Source of the DNA: Phyllobacterium myrsinacearum
GTDB taxonomy: Bacteria > Pseudomonadota > Alphaproteobacteria > Rhizobiales > Rhizobiaceae
Direction: 5' to 3'
Assembly (NCBI RefSeq): GCF_002980555.1
Contig: NZ_PVBT01000003.1
Location: forward strand, 682,001-746,000
DNA length: 64,000 nt
Shown here: positions 34,965 through 44,613 of the stretch, piece after piece
Numbering within the stretch: position 1 is the first letter of the stretch
Layout of the letters: each line of letters opens with the position of its first letter
The notes under the pieces: model-generated
Seen by the model: the letters and a program-made list of their open reading frames with translations, nothing else
What the model was told of the DNA's origin: nothing
Databases searched by the model: none
Translations under genes and position numbers: made by a program

Positions 34965-35579
34965 TCAGCGCCGCAGCAGGAACACCGCCTGCTGGCCGAA
35001 AAGGTTCCAGAAACCCCAGGGCATGTTGAAGCCGATTCGCTGGCCGAAGGCATTGAGCGCCACGGCGGTTTCCACCTGCGCGCCGATTTCCCTGGTCATG
35101 TCGACAAAGTCGTTGATGGTGCAGAAATGGATGTTGGGCGTATCGTACCAGCTGTAGGGCAGTTCTTCCGTCACCGGCATGCGGCCGTTGACGAGCAGCG
35201 AGGCGCGCATGCGCCAATGGCCGAAGTTCGGGAAGGAGACGATGGCCTTTTCGCCGATGCGCAGGAGTTCGGTCAGGACATTCTTCGGGTTGCGCGTGGC
35301 CTGCAGCGTCTGCGACAGGATCACATAGTCAAAGCCCGCATCGGGATAATATTTCAGGTCGCTGTCCGCATCGCCCTGGATGACCGAGAGACCGCGCGCC
35401 ACGGATTCGTTGACGCCTTTCTGCGACAGCTCGACACCGCGTCCATCGACATTCTTGGTGTTCTGCAGGAGTTCGAGCAGTTCACCATCGCCGCAGCCGA
35501 CGTCGAGTACCCGCGCACCGGGATTGACCAGTGAGGCGATGACATCGAAGTCGACGCGCGAAGCGGTATTCAGGCTCAT
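34965..35579 (-). CDS. metW: Methionine biosynthesis protein MetW
   Basis: This 204-residue protein has the methyltransferase-like core [40 protein letters not shown] and [11 protein letters not shown], typical of MetW. It overlaps the end of metX by four bases. MetW partners MetX in homoserine O-acetylation and methionine synthesis in proteobacteria that lack MetA. Length is normal for the family. Confidence 0.95.
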   Translation of the reverse strand: MSLNTASRVDFDVIASLVNPGARVLDVGCGDGELLELLQNTKNVDGRGVELSQKGVNESVARGLSVIQGDADSDLKYYPDAGFDYVILSQTLQATRNPKNVLTELLRIGEKAIVSFPNFGHWRMRASLLVNGRMPVTEELPYSWYDTPNIHFCTINDFVDMTREIGAQVETAVALNAFGQRIGFNMPWGFWNLFGQQAVFLLRR

Positions 35580-36763
35580 GGCTGCACAAGTCCCCTGGCA
35601 CGGGCCGCCGAGCGGATGAAACCGTTGATGGCCGAGAACATTTCCGGCTCGTCGAGCAGGAAGGCGTCATGGCCCCGGTCCGTCTCGATCTCGACAAAGG
35701 AGACGGAGGCGCCTGCGGCATTCAGCGCATGGGCAACGGTGCGGCTTTCACTGGTTGGAAACAGCCAGTCGCTGGTGAAGGAGACAATGCAGAACCGTGT
35801 CTTCGATCCGGCGAAGGCATCGGCCAGCCGCCCCTCATGCTCCGCTGCCAGATCGAAATAATCCATGGCGCGGGTCATGTAGAGATAGGAGTTGGGGTCG
35901 AAGCGCTCGACGAACGACATGCCCTGATGGCGCAGATAGCTTTCGATCTGGAAATCCGCGTCGAAGCCGAAGGTCACATTCTGCCGGTCCTGCAGGTTGC
36001 GCCCGAATTTGCGGTGCAGGGCGGTTTCCGAGAGATAGGTGATATGCGCCGCCATGCGGGCCACGGACAGGCCCTTGCGCGGGATGGTGCCTTCTTCCAG
36101 ATAACGGCCCTCCCGCCACTCAGGGTCCGCCATGACGGCCTGGCGGCCCACTTCGTGGAAGGCGATGTTCTGCGAGGAGTGGCGCGCGCCCGTGGCGATG
36201 GCAACGGCGGCAAAAACCCGGCCGGAATGGCTGGATGCCCATTCCAGAACCTGCATGCCGCCCATGGAGCCGCCGACGACGGCAAAGAGCTGATCGATGC
36301 CGAAATGATCGACCAGCATGGCCTGCGCCCGCACCATGTCGGCGATGGTGATGATCGACAGGTCGAGCGCGTAGGGCTTGCCGGTTTCGGGATTGATCGA
36401 AGCCGGGCCGGTCGAGCCGAGGCAGCCACCCAGCACATTGGAACACAGGACGAAGAAGCGGTTGGTATCAATGGGTTTGCCCGGACCGACCAGGGTTTCC
36501 CACCAGCCGTTCTTGCCGGTTACCGGATGGACATTGGCAACGTGCTGGTCGCCGGTCAGCGCATGGCAGATCAGGATGGCATTCGACTTGTCGGCATTGA
36601 GCGTGCCGTAGCTCTGATAGGCGATGCGGAACGGGGAAAGCACGACACCGCTGTCGAGACGCAATGGTTTGCCGGCGCCAAACTCCACCACGGGGCTGTG
36701 GGGATTTGTCGCTTCCTGGCTTCTTTGATCGGGACTGGCGGACGGGCTGCTGAATGTCGTCAT
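35576..36763 (-). CDS. metX: Homoserine O-acetyltransferase
   Basis: This 395-residue alpha/beta-hydrolase-fold protein has the nucleophile elbow GGSMGGMQ, the oxyanion-region [26 protein letters not shown] with the Asp, and [10 protein letters not shown] with the His. It acetylates homoserine with acetyl-CoA, the first committed step to methionine in this group. It lies in the metX-metW pair and is divergent from hisC. No ribosome-binding site is obvious before the ATG at 36763. A palindromic stretch in the promoter region is described separately. Confidence 0.95.
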   Translation of the reverse strand: MTTFSSPSASPDQRSQEATNPHSPVVEFGAGKPLRLDSGVVLSPFRIAYQSYGTLNADKSNAILICHALTGDQHVANVHPVTGKNGWWETLVGPGKPIDTNRFFVLCSNVLGGCLGSTGPASINPETGKPYALDLSIITIADMVRAQAMLVDHFGIDQLFAVVGGSMGGMQVLEWASSHSGRVFAAVAIATGARHSSQNIAFHEVGRQAVMADPEWREGRYLEEGTIPRKGLSVARMAAHITYLSETALHRKFGRNLQDRQNVTFGFDADFQIESYLRHQGMSFVERFDPNSYLYMTRAMDYFDLAAEHEGRLADAFAGSKTRFCIVSFTSDWLFPTSESRTVAHALNAAGASVSFVEIETDRGHDAFLLDEPEMFSAINGFIRSAARARGLVQP

Positions 36764-36767
36764 TTTC

Positions 36768-36806
36768 GCGCGATTTTAGCTTTGTGGGCGGTAGCTATGG
36801 TCGCGC
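36768..36806. repeat. Imperfect inverted repeat before metX
   Basis: Arms GCGCGATTTTAGC (36768-36780) and GCTATGGTCGCGC (36794-36806) are complementary at 10 of 13 positions around a 13-base centre. The site overlaps the proposed -10 element and ends five bases from the metX start codon. It may be an operator for a methionine-pathway regulator, but this is inference. Confidence 0.45.
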
Positions 36807-36821
36807 AACCGGCAAAGTCAA
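36793..36821 (-). promoter_or_regulatory. Putative promoter of metX-metW
   Basis: On the minus strand TTGACT (36816-36821) and ATAGCT (36793-36798) are spaced by 17 bases. The -35 match is good and the -10 match is weak. It would give a leader of about 25 bases, too short for a SAM-II riboswitch. Confidence 0.42.
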
Positions 36822-36955
36822 TGGTTTCTTTGATTTTCCGGGCCTTGCGCCGCAAGTTTGGCTCGACATCGCGCCTGTTGGCAGCTATGCCCCGTGGCTT
36901 GAGCCATTGCCTGCGATGACCATCGATTTCAACGATGTTACGGATCTTGTGAATC

Positions 36956-38062
36956 ATGACAACGACATTGAAAGACACGCGCCCCACCCCAAAACCCGGT
37001 GTTCTCGACATTGCCGCCTATGTCCCCGGAAAGGAATCGGCGCCCGGTGTTGCCAAGGTCTACAAGCTCTCTTCCAATGAAACCCCTCTGGGCGCGAGCA
37101 AGCACGCGACCGAGGCCTATCATGCCGCATCCGCACGCCTTGAAATCTATCCGGACGGCCAGGCCACCCAGCTCAAGCAGGCGATTGCCGAGGTGCATGG
37201 ATTGAACGCCGACAACCTTCTGTGCGGCAATGGTTCGGACGAACTGCTCGGCCTGTTGTGCCAGACTTACCTGTCACCCGGCGATGAGGCTGTTTACACC
37301 GAGCACGGGTTCATGGTGTACAAGATTTACATCATGGCGGCCGGTGCGACGCCTGTCGTGGCCAGGGAAAAGAATGAGCAGGCGGAAGTCGATGCCATTC
37401 TCGCCGCCGTCACGCCGCGGACCAAAATCGTGTTTCTGGCCAACCCGAACAATCCGACCGGCACCTACATTCCCTTCGAGGAAGTGCGCCGCCTGCATGC
37501 GGGCCTGCCGAAGAACGTCCTGCTGGTTCTCGACGCCGCCTATGCGGAATATGTGCGCCGCAACGATTACGAAGCCGGTGTCGAACTTGTCTCGTCGTTC
37601 GAAAACGTCGTGATGACCCGCACCTTCTCGAAAATCCACGGCCTTGCCGCTCTGCGGATCGGCTGGATGTTCGCGCCGGCGCATGTCATCGACGCGGTCA
37701 ACCGCATCCGCGGACCGTTCAACCTGAACTCCGCCGCCATTGCAGCCGGTGCTGCCGCCATCCGCGACCGTGCGCATGTCGACAAGGCTGTCGCCTTCAA
37801 CGACACATGGCTGCCGTGGCTGACAGAGCAGCTGTCGGCGCTGGGCCTGCGCGTCACGCCGTCCGTCGGCAATTTCCTGCTCGTGCATTTCCCGGACGAT
37901 GCGGCGAAATCGGCCGACAAGGCGGACGTCTATCTGACCGGCAGGGGCTATATTTTGCGCCGTGTTGCGGGCTACGGATTCCCCAACGCGTTGCGCCTTA
38001 CCATTGGATCCGAGGAAGCCAATCGCGGCGTAGTCGCTGCACTCTCCGAATTCTTGAAGTAA
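36956..38062 (+). CDS. hisC: Histidinol-phosphate aminotransferase
   Basis: This 368-residue fold-type I PLP enzyme has [10 protein letters not shown] near the N-terminus, [21 protein letters not shown] and the PLP-lysine segment [17 protein letters not shown]. It transaminates imidazole-acetol phosphate in histidine synthesis; Rhizobiales HisC-type enzymes may also act on prephenate or aromatic keto acids. tyrC follows after three bases, which supports a role in aromatic amino acids too. Length is normal. Confidence 0.94.
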   Translation: MTTTLKDTRPTPKPGVLDIAAYVPGKESAPGVAKVYKLSSNETPLGASKHATEAYHAASARLEIYPDGQATQLKQAIAEVHGLNADNLLCGNGSDELLGLLCQTYLSPGDEAVYTEHGFMVYKIYIMAAGATPVVAREKNEQAEVDAILAAVTPRTKIVFLANPNNPTGTYIPFEEVRRLHAGLPKNVLLVLDAAYAEYVRRNDYEAGVELVSSFENVVMTRTFSKIHGLAALRIGWMFAPAHVIDAVNRIRGPFNLNSAAIAAGAAAIRDRAHVDKAVAFNDTWLPWLTEQLSALGLRVTPSVGNFLLVHFPDDAAKSADKADVYLTGRGYILRRVAGYGFPNALRLTIGSEEANRGVVAALSEFLK

Positions 38063-38065
38063 ACA

Positions 38066-38998
38066 ATGTCCAAAATCCATTTCGAAACCATTGCGCTGAT
38101 CGGCATTGGCCTGATCGGTTCATCGCTGGCGCGCGTCATCAAACGCGAAGGCCTGGCAGATCACATCGTTATCTCGACCCGCAGCGAAAGCACGCTGAAA
38201 CGTGCCGAAGCGCTGGGGCTGGGCGACAGCTATGTCCTCGACAGTGCGGAAGCGGTCAAAAATGCTGATCTGGTGATCATCTCGGTGCCCGTCGGCTCGT
38301 CCGGCGATGTTGCCCGGCACATTGCCGGATCGCTGAAAGCCGGTGCCATCGTCACCGATGTCGGCTCGACCAAGGGGTCGGTCATCGCGCAGATGCAGCC
38401 GGAACTGCCCGCCCACGTGCATTTCATTCCGGGCCATCCGCTCGCCGGTACGGAATATTCAGGGCCCGATGCGGGCTTCGCCGAGCTTTTTGCCAATCGC
38501 TGGTGCATTCTGACGCCGCTTGATGGCACGGACCCCGCCGCCCTCGACCGGCTGACAAAATTCTGGGAGGCCTGCGGCTCGCGGCTCGATACGATGGACC
38601 CGGTGCATCATGACCGGGTGCTCGCCATCGTCTCGCATCTGCCGCACATCATCGCCTACAACATTGTCGGCACGGCCAGCGACCTGGAAGAAGTGACCAA
38701 TTCGGAAGTGATCAAATATTCCGCCTCCGGTTTTCGCGACTTCACCCGCCTTGCCGCGTCGGACCCAACGATGTGGCGCGATGTCTGCCTGCACAACAAG
38801 GATGCGATCCTTGAAATGCTGGCGCGGTTTTCCGAGGATCTCGCCTCGCTGCAGCGGTCAATCCGCTGGGGCGATGGCGATGCGCTGTTTGACCTGTTCA
38901 CCCGCACCCGTGCCGTCCGGCGCGGAATCATCGATGCGGGTCAGGAAGTGGATGCCCCCGATTTCGGACGCCAGAAGGCGGGTGCCAAGAGCGCCTGA
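38066..38998 (+). CDS. tyrC: Prephenate/arogenate dehydrogenase (cyclohexadienyl dehydrogenase)
   Basis: This 310-residue protein has the NAD-binding loop IGIGLIGSSLARVIK, VTDVGSTKGSV, HFIPGHPLAGTEYSGP and a helical dimerisation domain with SHLPHIIAYNIVG. It oxidises and decarboxylates prephenate or arogenate to form the tyrosine precursor. It lies directly behind hisC, consistent with the hisC-tyrC pair of this order. It has no ACT domain, so it is probably not feedback-regulated through one. Confidence 0.93.
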   Translation: MSKIHFETIALIGIGLIGSSLARVIKREGLADHIVISTRSESTLKRAEALGLGDSYVLDSAEAVKNADLVIISVPVGSSGDVARHIAGSLKAGAIVTDVGSTKGSVIAQMQPELPAHVHFIPGHPLAGTEYSGPDAGFAELFANRWCILTPLDGTDPAALDRLTKFWEACGSRLDTMDPVHHDRVLAIVSHLPHIIAYNIVGTASDLEEVTNSEVIKYSASGFRDFTRLAASDPTMWRDVCLHNKDAILEMLARFSEDLASLQRSIRWGDGDALFDLFTRTRAVRRGIIDAGQEVDAPDFGRQKAGAKSA

Positions 38999-39024
38999 CA
39001 GCACTGCGCTGGCTGTATCTGCCC

Positions 39025-40044
39025 TCACAGGGACGGCAGGCGGCCAATGCTGATAAAGCCGACCGACATCTTGCCGTTCTTGACCGAGACGGGAAGTGTC
39101 GGCGCGCCGCTGGCATCCTTCGGCACGAAGGCCATGGCCTGCACGACGGATGAAATGATCTTGTCCTGACCGGGGAAGATGCTCTTTGCCGTATTGGCAA
39201 CGCCTTCCGGGTTGCGCAGGGTGATCTTGAAATCGCCGCTGATGCGTCCGTCGTCAGCCACCGAGAAAGGCCCCGATATCGCGATGCCGCTGCCATCGGG
39301 CAGGGCGAGATCGACATTGCGCAGCAGGCCGGACTGGCCGCGCAGGACGCTCAGATCGCGTTCCGTCTTGCCGATCAGCGCAAAGCCGTTTGCCATCTGG
39401 ATATCGGCGGCGCCGGTCAGTTCGGGCAGCGGCTTGTCGTAGACCGTGTTGTCGGCAATCTTCAGGCTGCTGAAGGACAGCGCAATATCCATGACCGGCT
39501 CCATGGCGCGGAAATGCAGCTGGCCGTCCTTCAGGGTGGCAAACGGCGCGCCGGCACCGGACGGGTTATGCTGGGTGACGACGATATTGCGGCCCTGCAC
39601 CGACAGGCGCTGCGGAATGGGCTTGTCGAGCCGCATGCTGGATTTCAGGTTGTCCCAGTTCAGATCGAGCGGCGGCATGCCGGGCACGCTGACGGCGGCC
39701 GGACCGTCGATCTCGCTGACGATGTGGAAAGGTGCATAGACCTGCGCGGCGGAGCGGAAGGCACCGGCATTGACGGAAACATTTTTGGCCTGATCAACCC
39801 ACGATACTTTGGAGCAGTTGAGGCCGAGGCGGAACGGGTAGCCGCTGGCCGCCGCATTGTCGCAGGCGGCGTTGATGCCCTTGGCCTGCAGGCCGGCGAT
39901 ATTCGCCGCGACCCGCGTTTCCAGCATGTTGGCCACGTAATACCACCCGCCCGTATAGAGCAGGCCGACGAGGACGATACCGGCGGCCAGAAAGCGGATA
40001 CGCCGTCCGGCATTGTAAGGTTTGTCGGCAGTGCTTGACGTCAT
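39025..40044 (-). CDS. DUF2125 domain protein, membrane-anchored
   Basis: This 339-residue protein has an N-terminal transmembrane anchor (IRFLAAGIVLVGLLYTGGWYY) and a large beta-rich body matching the DUF2125 pattern, including GYPFRLGLNCSKV and a C-terminal MSVGFISIGRLPSL. It is expected to be in the periplasm attached to the inner membrane. No function is known to me. It is convergent with tyrC and divergent from the ChaC-like gene, whose 5' flank overlaps its start. Confidence 0.85.
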   Translation of the reverse strand: MTSSTADKPYNAGRRIRFLAAGIVLVGLLYTGGWYYVANMLETRVAANIAGLQAKGINAACDNAAASGYPFRLGLNCSKVSWVDQAKNVSVNAGAFRSAAQVYAPFHIVSEIDGPAAVSVPGMPPLDLNWDNLKSSMRLDKPIPQRLSVQGRNIVVTQHNPSGAGAPFATLKDGQLHFRAMEPVMDIALSFSSLKIADNTVYDKPLPELTGAADIQMANGFALIGKTERDLSVLRGQSGLLRNVDLALPDGSGIAISGPFSVADDGRISGDFKITLRNPEGVANTAKSIFPGQDKIISSVVQAMAFVPKDASGAPTLPVSVKNGKMSVGFISIGRLPSL

Positions 40045-40108
40045 GGTCCGGGTCTCGCTATCGGTCAGGGAAGAAGCTTGGCATTGCAGTACAGCTATCA
40101 GGACGGAT

Positions 40109-40636
40109 ATGGGCGATTTTTGGGTCTTTGGCTACGGTTCTCTGATGTGGAAGCCAGGCTTTGCACATGTTGAAACCATGCATGCGCGCCTGCACGGCTA
40201 CCGGCGGGCGCTGTGCGTGCATTCCTACGTGCATCGCGGCACGCCGCAACGGCCGGGGCTTGTCCTCGGTCTCGATCATGGCGGTTCGTGCCTCGGCCTG
40301 GCCTTCCGGGTTCCCGGCGAGCTTGAAGACGAGGTCGTTGCCTATCTGCGTGAGCGGGAACTGGTCACCAATGTCTATCTGGAAAAGCGGCTGGCCGTCC
40401 GCCTGCGGGATGGCCGCAGGGTGGAAGCGCTGACCTATGTGGTCGACCGCAGGCACGTGCAATATGCGGGGGGCCTGACCGTTGAACAGGCTGCCGCGAC
40501 CGTGCGCGGCTCGGTCGGCCAGTCGGGCCGCAACGAGGATTACGTGCACAATACGCTGGAGCACATGCGCAAGATGAATATCCGCGACCACTGGTTTGAG
40601 ACCCTGGTCGCCGCCATCGACCGCAATCCCGGCTAG
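40109..40636 (+). CDS. Gamma-glutamylcyclotransferase (ChaC-like)
   Basis: From the ATG at 40109 the 175-residue protein has WVFGYGSLMWKPGF, the glutamyl-binding loop of the GGCT/ChaC fold, and RELVTNVYLEKRLAV, which holds the catalytic Glu region. ChaC enzymes cleave glutathione to 5-oxoproline and Cys-Gly. An upstream start at 40022 would overlap the divergent DUF2125 gene and is unlikely. The gene is convergent with plsC, three bases from its stop. Confidence 0.9.
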   Translation: MGDFWVFGYGSLMWKPGFAHVETMHARLHGYRRALCVHSYVHRGTPQRPGLVLGLDHGGSCLGLAFRVPGELEDEVVAYLRERELVTNVYLEKRLAVRLRDGRRVEALTYVVDRRHVQYAGGLTVEQAAATVRGSVGQSGRNEDYVHNTLEHMRKMNIRDHWFETLVAAIDRNPG

Positions 40637-40639
40637 GGA

Positions 40640-41440
40640 TCAGACCGTTACCCCCAGTTCCTTCAGCCGCTGCACCGCCGTTGGCGGCAGGGGCGGCGGG
40701 TTTTTTGACCGGGCCGCTTCGATCAGCAGCTCATCGCAGGCGGCTTCCGTCACTTCCTGCAATTTTTTCAGGAATGTCTCGGCGTCGAGGCCCGGCTGGA
40801 TCGGCGGCAGGATGCGGCAGCGGATCGTGCCGGGAAAGCGGCGGAACTTGCGGCGCGGCCAGTACAGACCGGCGACATGGGCGATCGGCAGGACCGGCAC
40901 GCCAAGCTCGGTATAGATATGCGCCACGCCGTATTTGTAGGCGGGCGGCGCACCCGGCGCGGTGCGGGTGCCTTCCGGATAGATCATGAGCTGGCGGCCC
41001 TGGGAAACGGCATCCCGCGCTCCGCGGATCGCCGTCTTCATGGCAACAGAGCGTTTGCCCCGGTCGATCGGCACCATCTTCATCTTGAGAATGTACCAGC
41101 CGAACAAGGGAATCCACATCAGCTCGCGCTTGAGAATATAGACGGGATCGGCGATCTGCGGCAGGAAGGCATAGGCATCCCAGAACGATTGATGTTTGGG
41201 CGCGCAGATATAGGGGCCATCGGGGATGTTCTCGATCCCCTCGATCACATGATCCGTCCCGGCCAGAACCTTCTGCAACCAATGGTTGGACCTCGCCCAG
41301 TTCTTCGGCACGCTCCAGGCATTCTTGCGGGAGCTGAGGAAGTAATAGGGTGTGAAGATGATCATCTGAATGATCAGGTTGAGATAGAAGGCGATATTGA
41401 AGACAATGGATCGGATGATCGTCATCGGGGTCCCGGTCAT
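40640..41440 (-). CDS. plsC: 1-acyl-sn-glycerol-3-phosphate acyltransferase
   Basis: This 266-residue protein has an N-terminal hydrophobic segment (IVFNIAFYLNLIIQMIIF), the acyltransferase HX4D motif in KHQSFWD, MVPIDRG and the EGTR motif in MIYPEGTRTAPG. It makes phosphatidic acid from lysophosphatidic acid at the inner membrane. An ATG at 41425 is an alternative start. The YdcF gene lies upstream on the same strand after a 53-base gap. Confidence 0.92.
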   Translation of the reverse strand: MTGTPMTIIRSIVFNIAFYLNLIIQMIIFTPYYFLSSRKNAWSVPKNWARSNHWLQKVLAGTDHVIEGIENIPDGPYICAPKHQSFWDAYAFLPQIADPVYILKRELMWIPLFGWYILKMKMVPIDRGKRSVAMKTAIRGARDAVSQGRQLMIYPEGTRTAPGAPPAYKYGVAHIYTELGVPVLPIAHVAGLYWPRRKFRRFPGTIRCRILPPIQPGLDAETFLKKLQEVTEAACDELLIEAARSKNPPPLPPTAVQRLKELGVTV

Positions 41441-41493
41441 GGCGGTTGGTCAGGCCTTCGTTATACCAACTTGCCCGCGGCGTGAACTCCCAA

Positions 41494-42207
41494 TCAGCCG
41501 CCCCTGATCCATCGAACGAATGTTTGTGTTCCCGCCGAAAGGCTGTCGGGCAGGGCCGAGCGTATGACGGCACCCAGATATTTCACATATTCGACGACAA
41601 GCACGCGCACCACCTGGCCGCGCGCCAGCCAGTCACCATTGCGCAGGTCGCTGTTGACGATGGGATAGGGGATGAACTCGATCTCCTGCGAGGCGCGCCG
41701 CAATTCAACCAGTGTCCGCGGCATGTGGTAATTGTTGGTGACGACGATGACGCGCGTGTAATGGTTGGCCTTGGCCCACTTGATGCTTTCGGAGGCGTTG
41801 CCGATCGTGTCCAGCGCCGAGCGGTCAATATCGACGCAGCATTCAAACAGCGTGGCATCGCCGCGCGTCACGCGCTGCAGTTCGCCGCGCTTGGTCGAGG
41901 GATGGACCCCGCTGATGAAGAGCCGTTCGCCGCGCTTGTTCTTCAGCAGGTCGAGCGCGCCCTCGATGCGGGAATAACCGCCCGTCAGGACGACGATGCC
42001 GTCAGCCGGTTCCACCAGATCCGGTGTCTGCATGGTGCTGACATGATCGCTGAAGACAATGAAGCCGCCGAGAAAGAGACCAAGCGCCAGAACCCCGAGC
42101 AGAAAGAACGGCCGGGCAACGCGCTTGCGCAGCGCAGACACAAGTCCGCGCGGGCGGGCTTCGGGGCCTGCCGGCGGTTGGTTGCTGCTGTCGTCCGTGC
42201 CGTCCAT
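41494..42207 (-). CDS. YdcF family (DUF218) membrane protein
   Basis: The protein has one N-terminal transmembrane helix (PFFLLGVLALGLFLGGFIVF) and a DUF218/YdcF domain with IVVLTGGYSRIEGALDLLK, RLFISGVHPST, and RVIVVTNNYHMPRTLVELRR. It resembles SanA/ElyC-type envelope proteins involved in peptidoglycan or lipid-carrier balance. The ATG at 42207 gives 237 residues; a GTG at 42246 would add 13. Neither has a strong ribosome-binding site. It lies between ftsX and plsC on the same strand. Confidence 0.85.
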   Translation of the reverse strand: MDGTDDSSNQPPAGPEARPRGLVSALRKRVARPFFLLGVLALGLFLGGFIVFSDHVSTMQTPDLVEPADGIVVLTGGYSRIEGALDLLKNKRGERLFISGVHPSTKRGELQRVTRGDATLFECCVDIDRSALDTIGNASESIKWAKANHYTRVIVVTNNYHMPRTLVELRRASQEIEFIPYPIVNSDLRNGDWLARGQVVRVLVVEYVKYLGAVIRSALPDSLSAGTQTFVRWIRGG

Positions 42208-42314
42208 TTTCGGATCACGCGTTGCCTTGTTCGAGAGTAGGGTCACCGGGAGTGTATAAGCCTTGCCGGCAAACCTCCCGTGAATTTTATGGCGTCAAAT
42301 TGAATCGAAATTGC

Positions 42315-43313
42315 TCAGGCATCATGGCTGTCGCCTGCGCGCCCGTCGACCTGGCGCAAATGCGCTATGACTGTCATTCGTGTTGTAATCATGGTCAAAA
42401 CACTGACTGCGAGGATGATCAGTACGACGCCGGTATAGCCGCCTGACCCGATGGAAAAATTGCCGAACAGGGCGGTGGCCTGATCGGCTTCCGGCGTTGC
42501 CAGATTGCGTGACGACCACCAGCCGATGATCAGAAAGATCAGGATGGCCAGCGCGCCGCCGCACAATGCGCCTTTCAGGGCGGTCCAGAAAAAGTGCCGC
42601 TCGAACTGCCGGGCGACGAATTTCTGTTCCGCGCCGATAAAATGCAGCACTTCGATGATGTGACCATTACCGGCCATGGCGCCGCGCGTGGCAAAAATCA
42701 CCGTGAGAATCGTCGCGGCGATCACCAGTCCGAGCACCGTCATGCCGATCAGTACGGTGGACCGGGCCATGGACACGAGCCGGTCGACCCAGGTGCGGTG
42801 GTCGTCGAAGCTGGCCCCCGGGATATTTTTCACCAGTTCGCTGCGCAGCAGGGCGAAATCCGGCGGGGAGGCTTCGTCGAGCGTAACGACGACCAGCCGC
42901 GGCACCGGCAATTCATCGATGTTCAGCCCGGTACCGAGCCACGGTTCCAGCAGCCGGGCCGTGGCTGCCCGGTCGATGACGCGGGTGGATTTGACCCCGG
43001 CAAAGCCCTGCGCGAGCTTGCCCGCCTGAACAAGCAGCGCTTCCATGTCCTGGCCCTCGACGGGGCGGATCTGGATGGTGGCTTCGGTCGAAATCTGGCT
43101 CTGCCATGTGGCGGCGGTCGACTGCACGAGACTGACCGCGCCGATGGTCAGGCAGGCGAGAAAGGTCATGATGGCGATCACGATCATCAGGGCGTGGCCG
43201 ACGACATTGCCGGCTGGCACGATGGGTGCCTGTCCGCTCCGGCCGCGCACGAGCTGGATGGCGCGATCGGTCAGATCCGCGGCCAGTTCCCTGAGGCGGG
43301 CGGCGTCAATCAT
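42315..43313 (-). CDS. ftsX: Cell division protein FtsX
   Basis: This 332-residue protein has four transmembrane segments, the first at VGHALMIVIAIMTFLACLTIGAV near residue 40, then a periplasmic domain with LLEPWLGTGLNIDELPVPRLVVV and three C-terminal helices. This is the FtsX layout. With FtsE it forms a complex at the septum that activates peptidoglycan hydrolases. Its start overlaps the end of ftsE, as is usual. Confidence 0.93.
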   Translation of the reverse strand: MIDAARLRELAADLTDRAIQLVRGRSGQAPIVPAGNVVGHALMIVIAIMTFLACLTIGAVSLVQSTAATWQSQISTEATIQIRPVEGQDMEALLVQAGKLAQGFAGVKSTRVIDRAATARLLEPWLGTGLNIDELPVPRLVVVTLDEASPPDFALLRSELVKNIPGASFDDHRTWVDRLVSMARSTVLIGMTVLGLVIAATILTVIFATRGAMAGNGHIIEVLHFIGAEQKFVARQFERHFFWTALKGALCGGALAILIFLIIGWWSSRNLATPEADQATALFGNFSIGSGGYTGVVLIILAVSVLTMITTRMTVIAHLRQVDGRAGDSHDA

Positions 43314-43965
43314 AGATGTCGAGCCTCCCCTGATCGAGAATCATGCGGCGGGCATTGACCTGATCCATCAGGGTAAGATCGTGGGTGGCGATAACCACGG
43401 CGGTCCCGGAGCGGTTCAGCTCGCCGAACAGGCGCAGCAAACGCCGGGCAAGGGGCGGATCGACATTGCCCGTCGGCTCGTCGGCCAAAAGGATTTCCGG
43501 CTGGTCGATCAGGGCGCGCGCAATCGCGGCGCGCTGTTTCTCGCCGCCTGACAGCACCGGCGGCAGCACGTGCATGCGCTCGCCGAGGCCAACCCAGTGC
43601 AACAGTTCCTCGACTTCCGCGCGATAGGTGGCTTCCTCCTTGCCGCGTACCCGCAACGGCAGGGCCACGTTCTGGTAGGTCGTCATGTGGTCGAGCAGGC
43701 GGAAATCCTGGAACACCACGCCGATGCGGCGGCGCAGCAGCGGCATTTCCTTGGACGAGATCGTCGCAATATCCTTGCCGAAAACCGTGATAAGGCCGCG
43801 CGTCGGCTTCAATGTCATGAACAGCAGGCGCAGCAGCGATGTCTTGCCTGCGCCCGACGGGCCGGTCAAAAACTGGAACGAACGGGGTGAAATATGGAGG
43901 CTGACATCACGCAGAACCTCCGGGCCCATCCCGTATCGCAAACCGACATTCTCAAAACGAATCAA
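43306..43965 (-). CDS. ftsE: Cell division ATP-binding protein FtsE
   Basis: A TTG start at 43965 gives MIRFENVGLRYGMGPEVLRD and a 219-residue protein, the usual FtsE length and N-terminus. A GGAAAG site lies before it. The ABC motifs are Walker A GPSGAGKTS (35-43), signature LSGGEKQR, and Walker B ILLADEPTGNVD. FtsE is the ATPase of the FtsEX septal complex. The frame is open upstream to an ATG at 44058, which would add 31 residues not typical of FtsE. ftsX overlaps the 3' end. Confidence 0.93.
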   Translation of the reverse strand: MIRFENVGLRYGMGPEVLRDVSLHISPRSFQFLTGPSGAGKTSLLRLLFMTLKPTRGLITVFGKDIATISSKEMPLLRRRIGVVFQDFRLLDHMTTYQNVALPLRVRGKEEATYRAEVEELLHWVGLGERMHVLPPVLSGGEKQRAAIARALIDQPEILLADEPTGNVDPPLARRLLRLFGELNRSGTAVVIATHDLTLMDQVNARRMILDQGRLDIYD

Positions 43966-44133
43966 GCGTGACTTTCCAAGTTTCTCGTGCAGGCGTGTTT
44001 TATTCAGCGCGGACGGATTTGACCACCCATCAATCGCCGCATCCGTTCGCCGAAACATTAATTATTAAGCGATAGGTTGCCATAATGAGTCGGAGGATCA
44101 TGACTGCAACATGGCAGAACGGCCGGAAAACGC

Positions 44134-44499
44134 GTGATTGCACGGTTTAAAACAATGAGCGGCGAAACTGTTTCGCATATCGGCCCTGCGCTCCACTTCG
44201 ACAAGGGCGGAGCGGAAGACGCAATCTATGAATCCATGTCACCCCCGTCCTCCCATCCCAATCTGGACGCACACTTCCCTGTAAACGCGCGCATGACAAT
44301 TCTCCAAAAGTCGCAGGAGGCACAGGCCCGCATGCCGGGCTTTGCCTATTGGCTGCTGGTGCTCCTCGTGGCGGCGTCGACGTTCTGGATCTGCGGCGGG
44401 CATGTGCTTTTCAGCCCGCGGCATGCGGCCGGTCCTCATGTTCCGGGCGCGAGCGTGTCCGCGCCCGGGGAACAGCGCGATCCGTTGACCGGGCGCTGA
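44134..44499 (+). CDS. Hypothetical single-pass membrane protein
   Basis: This frame encodes about 121 residues with one transmembrane helix (FAYWLLVLLVAASTFWICGG) at 70-89, a polar N-terminus and a short Pro-rich tail. I do not recognise it. The GTG start at 44134 has GGAAAACGC before it; an ATG at 44155 is possible. It is divergent from ftsE and upstream of hpt on the same strand, 114 bases away. Confidence 0.6.
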   Translation: MIARFKTMSGETVSHIGPALHFDKGGAEDAIYESMSPPSSHPNLDAHFPVNARMTILQKSQEAQARMPGFAYWLLVLLVAASTFWICGGHVLFSPRHAAGPHVPGASVSAPGEQRDPLTGR

Positions 44500-44613
44500 T
44501 TGCCGGGCGGGAAATGCCTGGGCTTTGCTTTTCGGGCCGATATCGGGCTATAGAGCCTTTCAAACAGGAAAGGCTCCGGGAGCCTTGCTTACCGGAAAAT
44601 CAGGAAGAGTTGC

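Noticed and set aside
36764-36955. SAM-II riboswitch before metX
   Set aside because: GCTAAAA is present, but the required pseudoknot helices and conserved loop could not be built, and the likely promoter leaves too short a leader.
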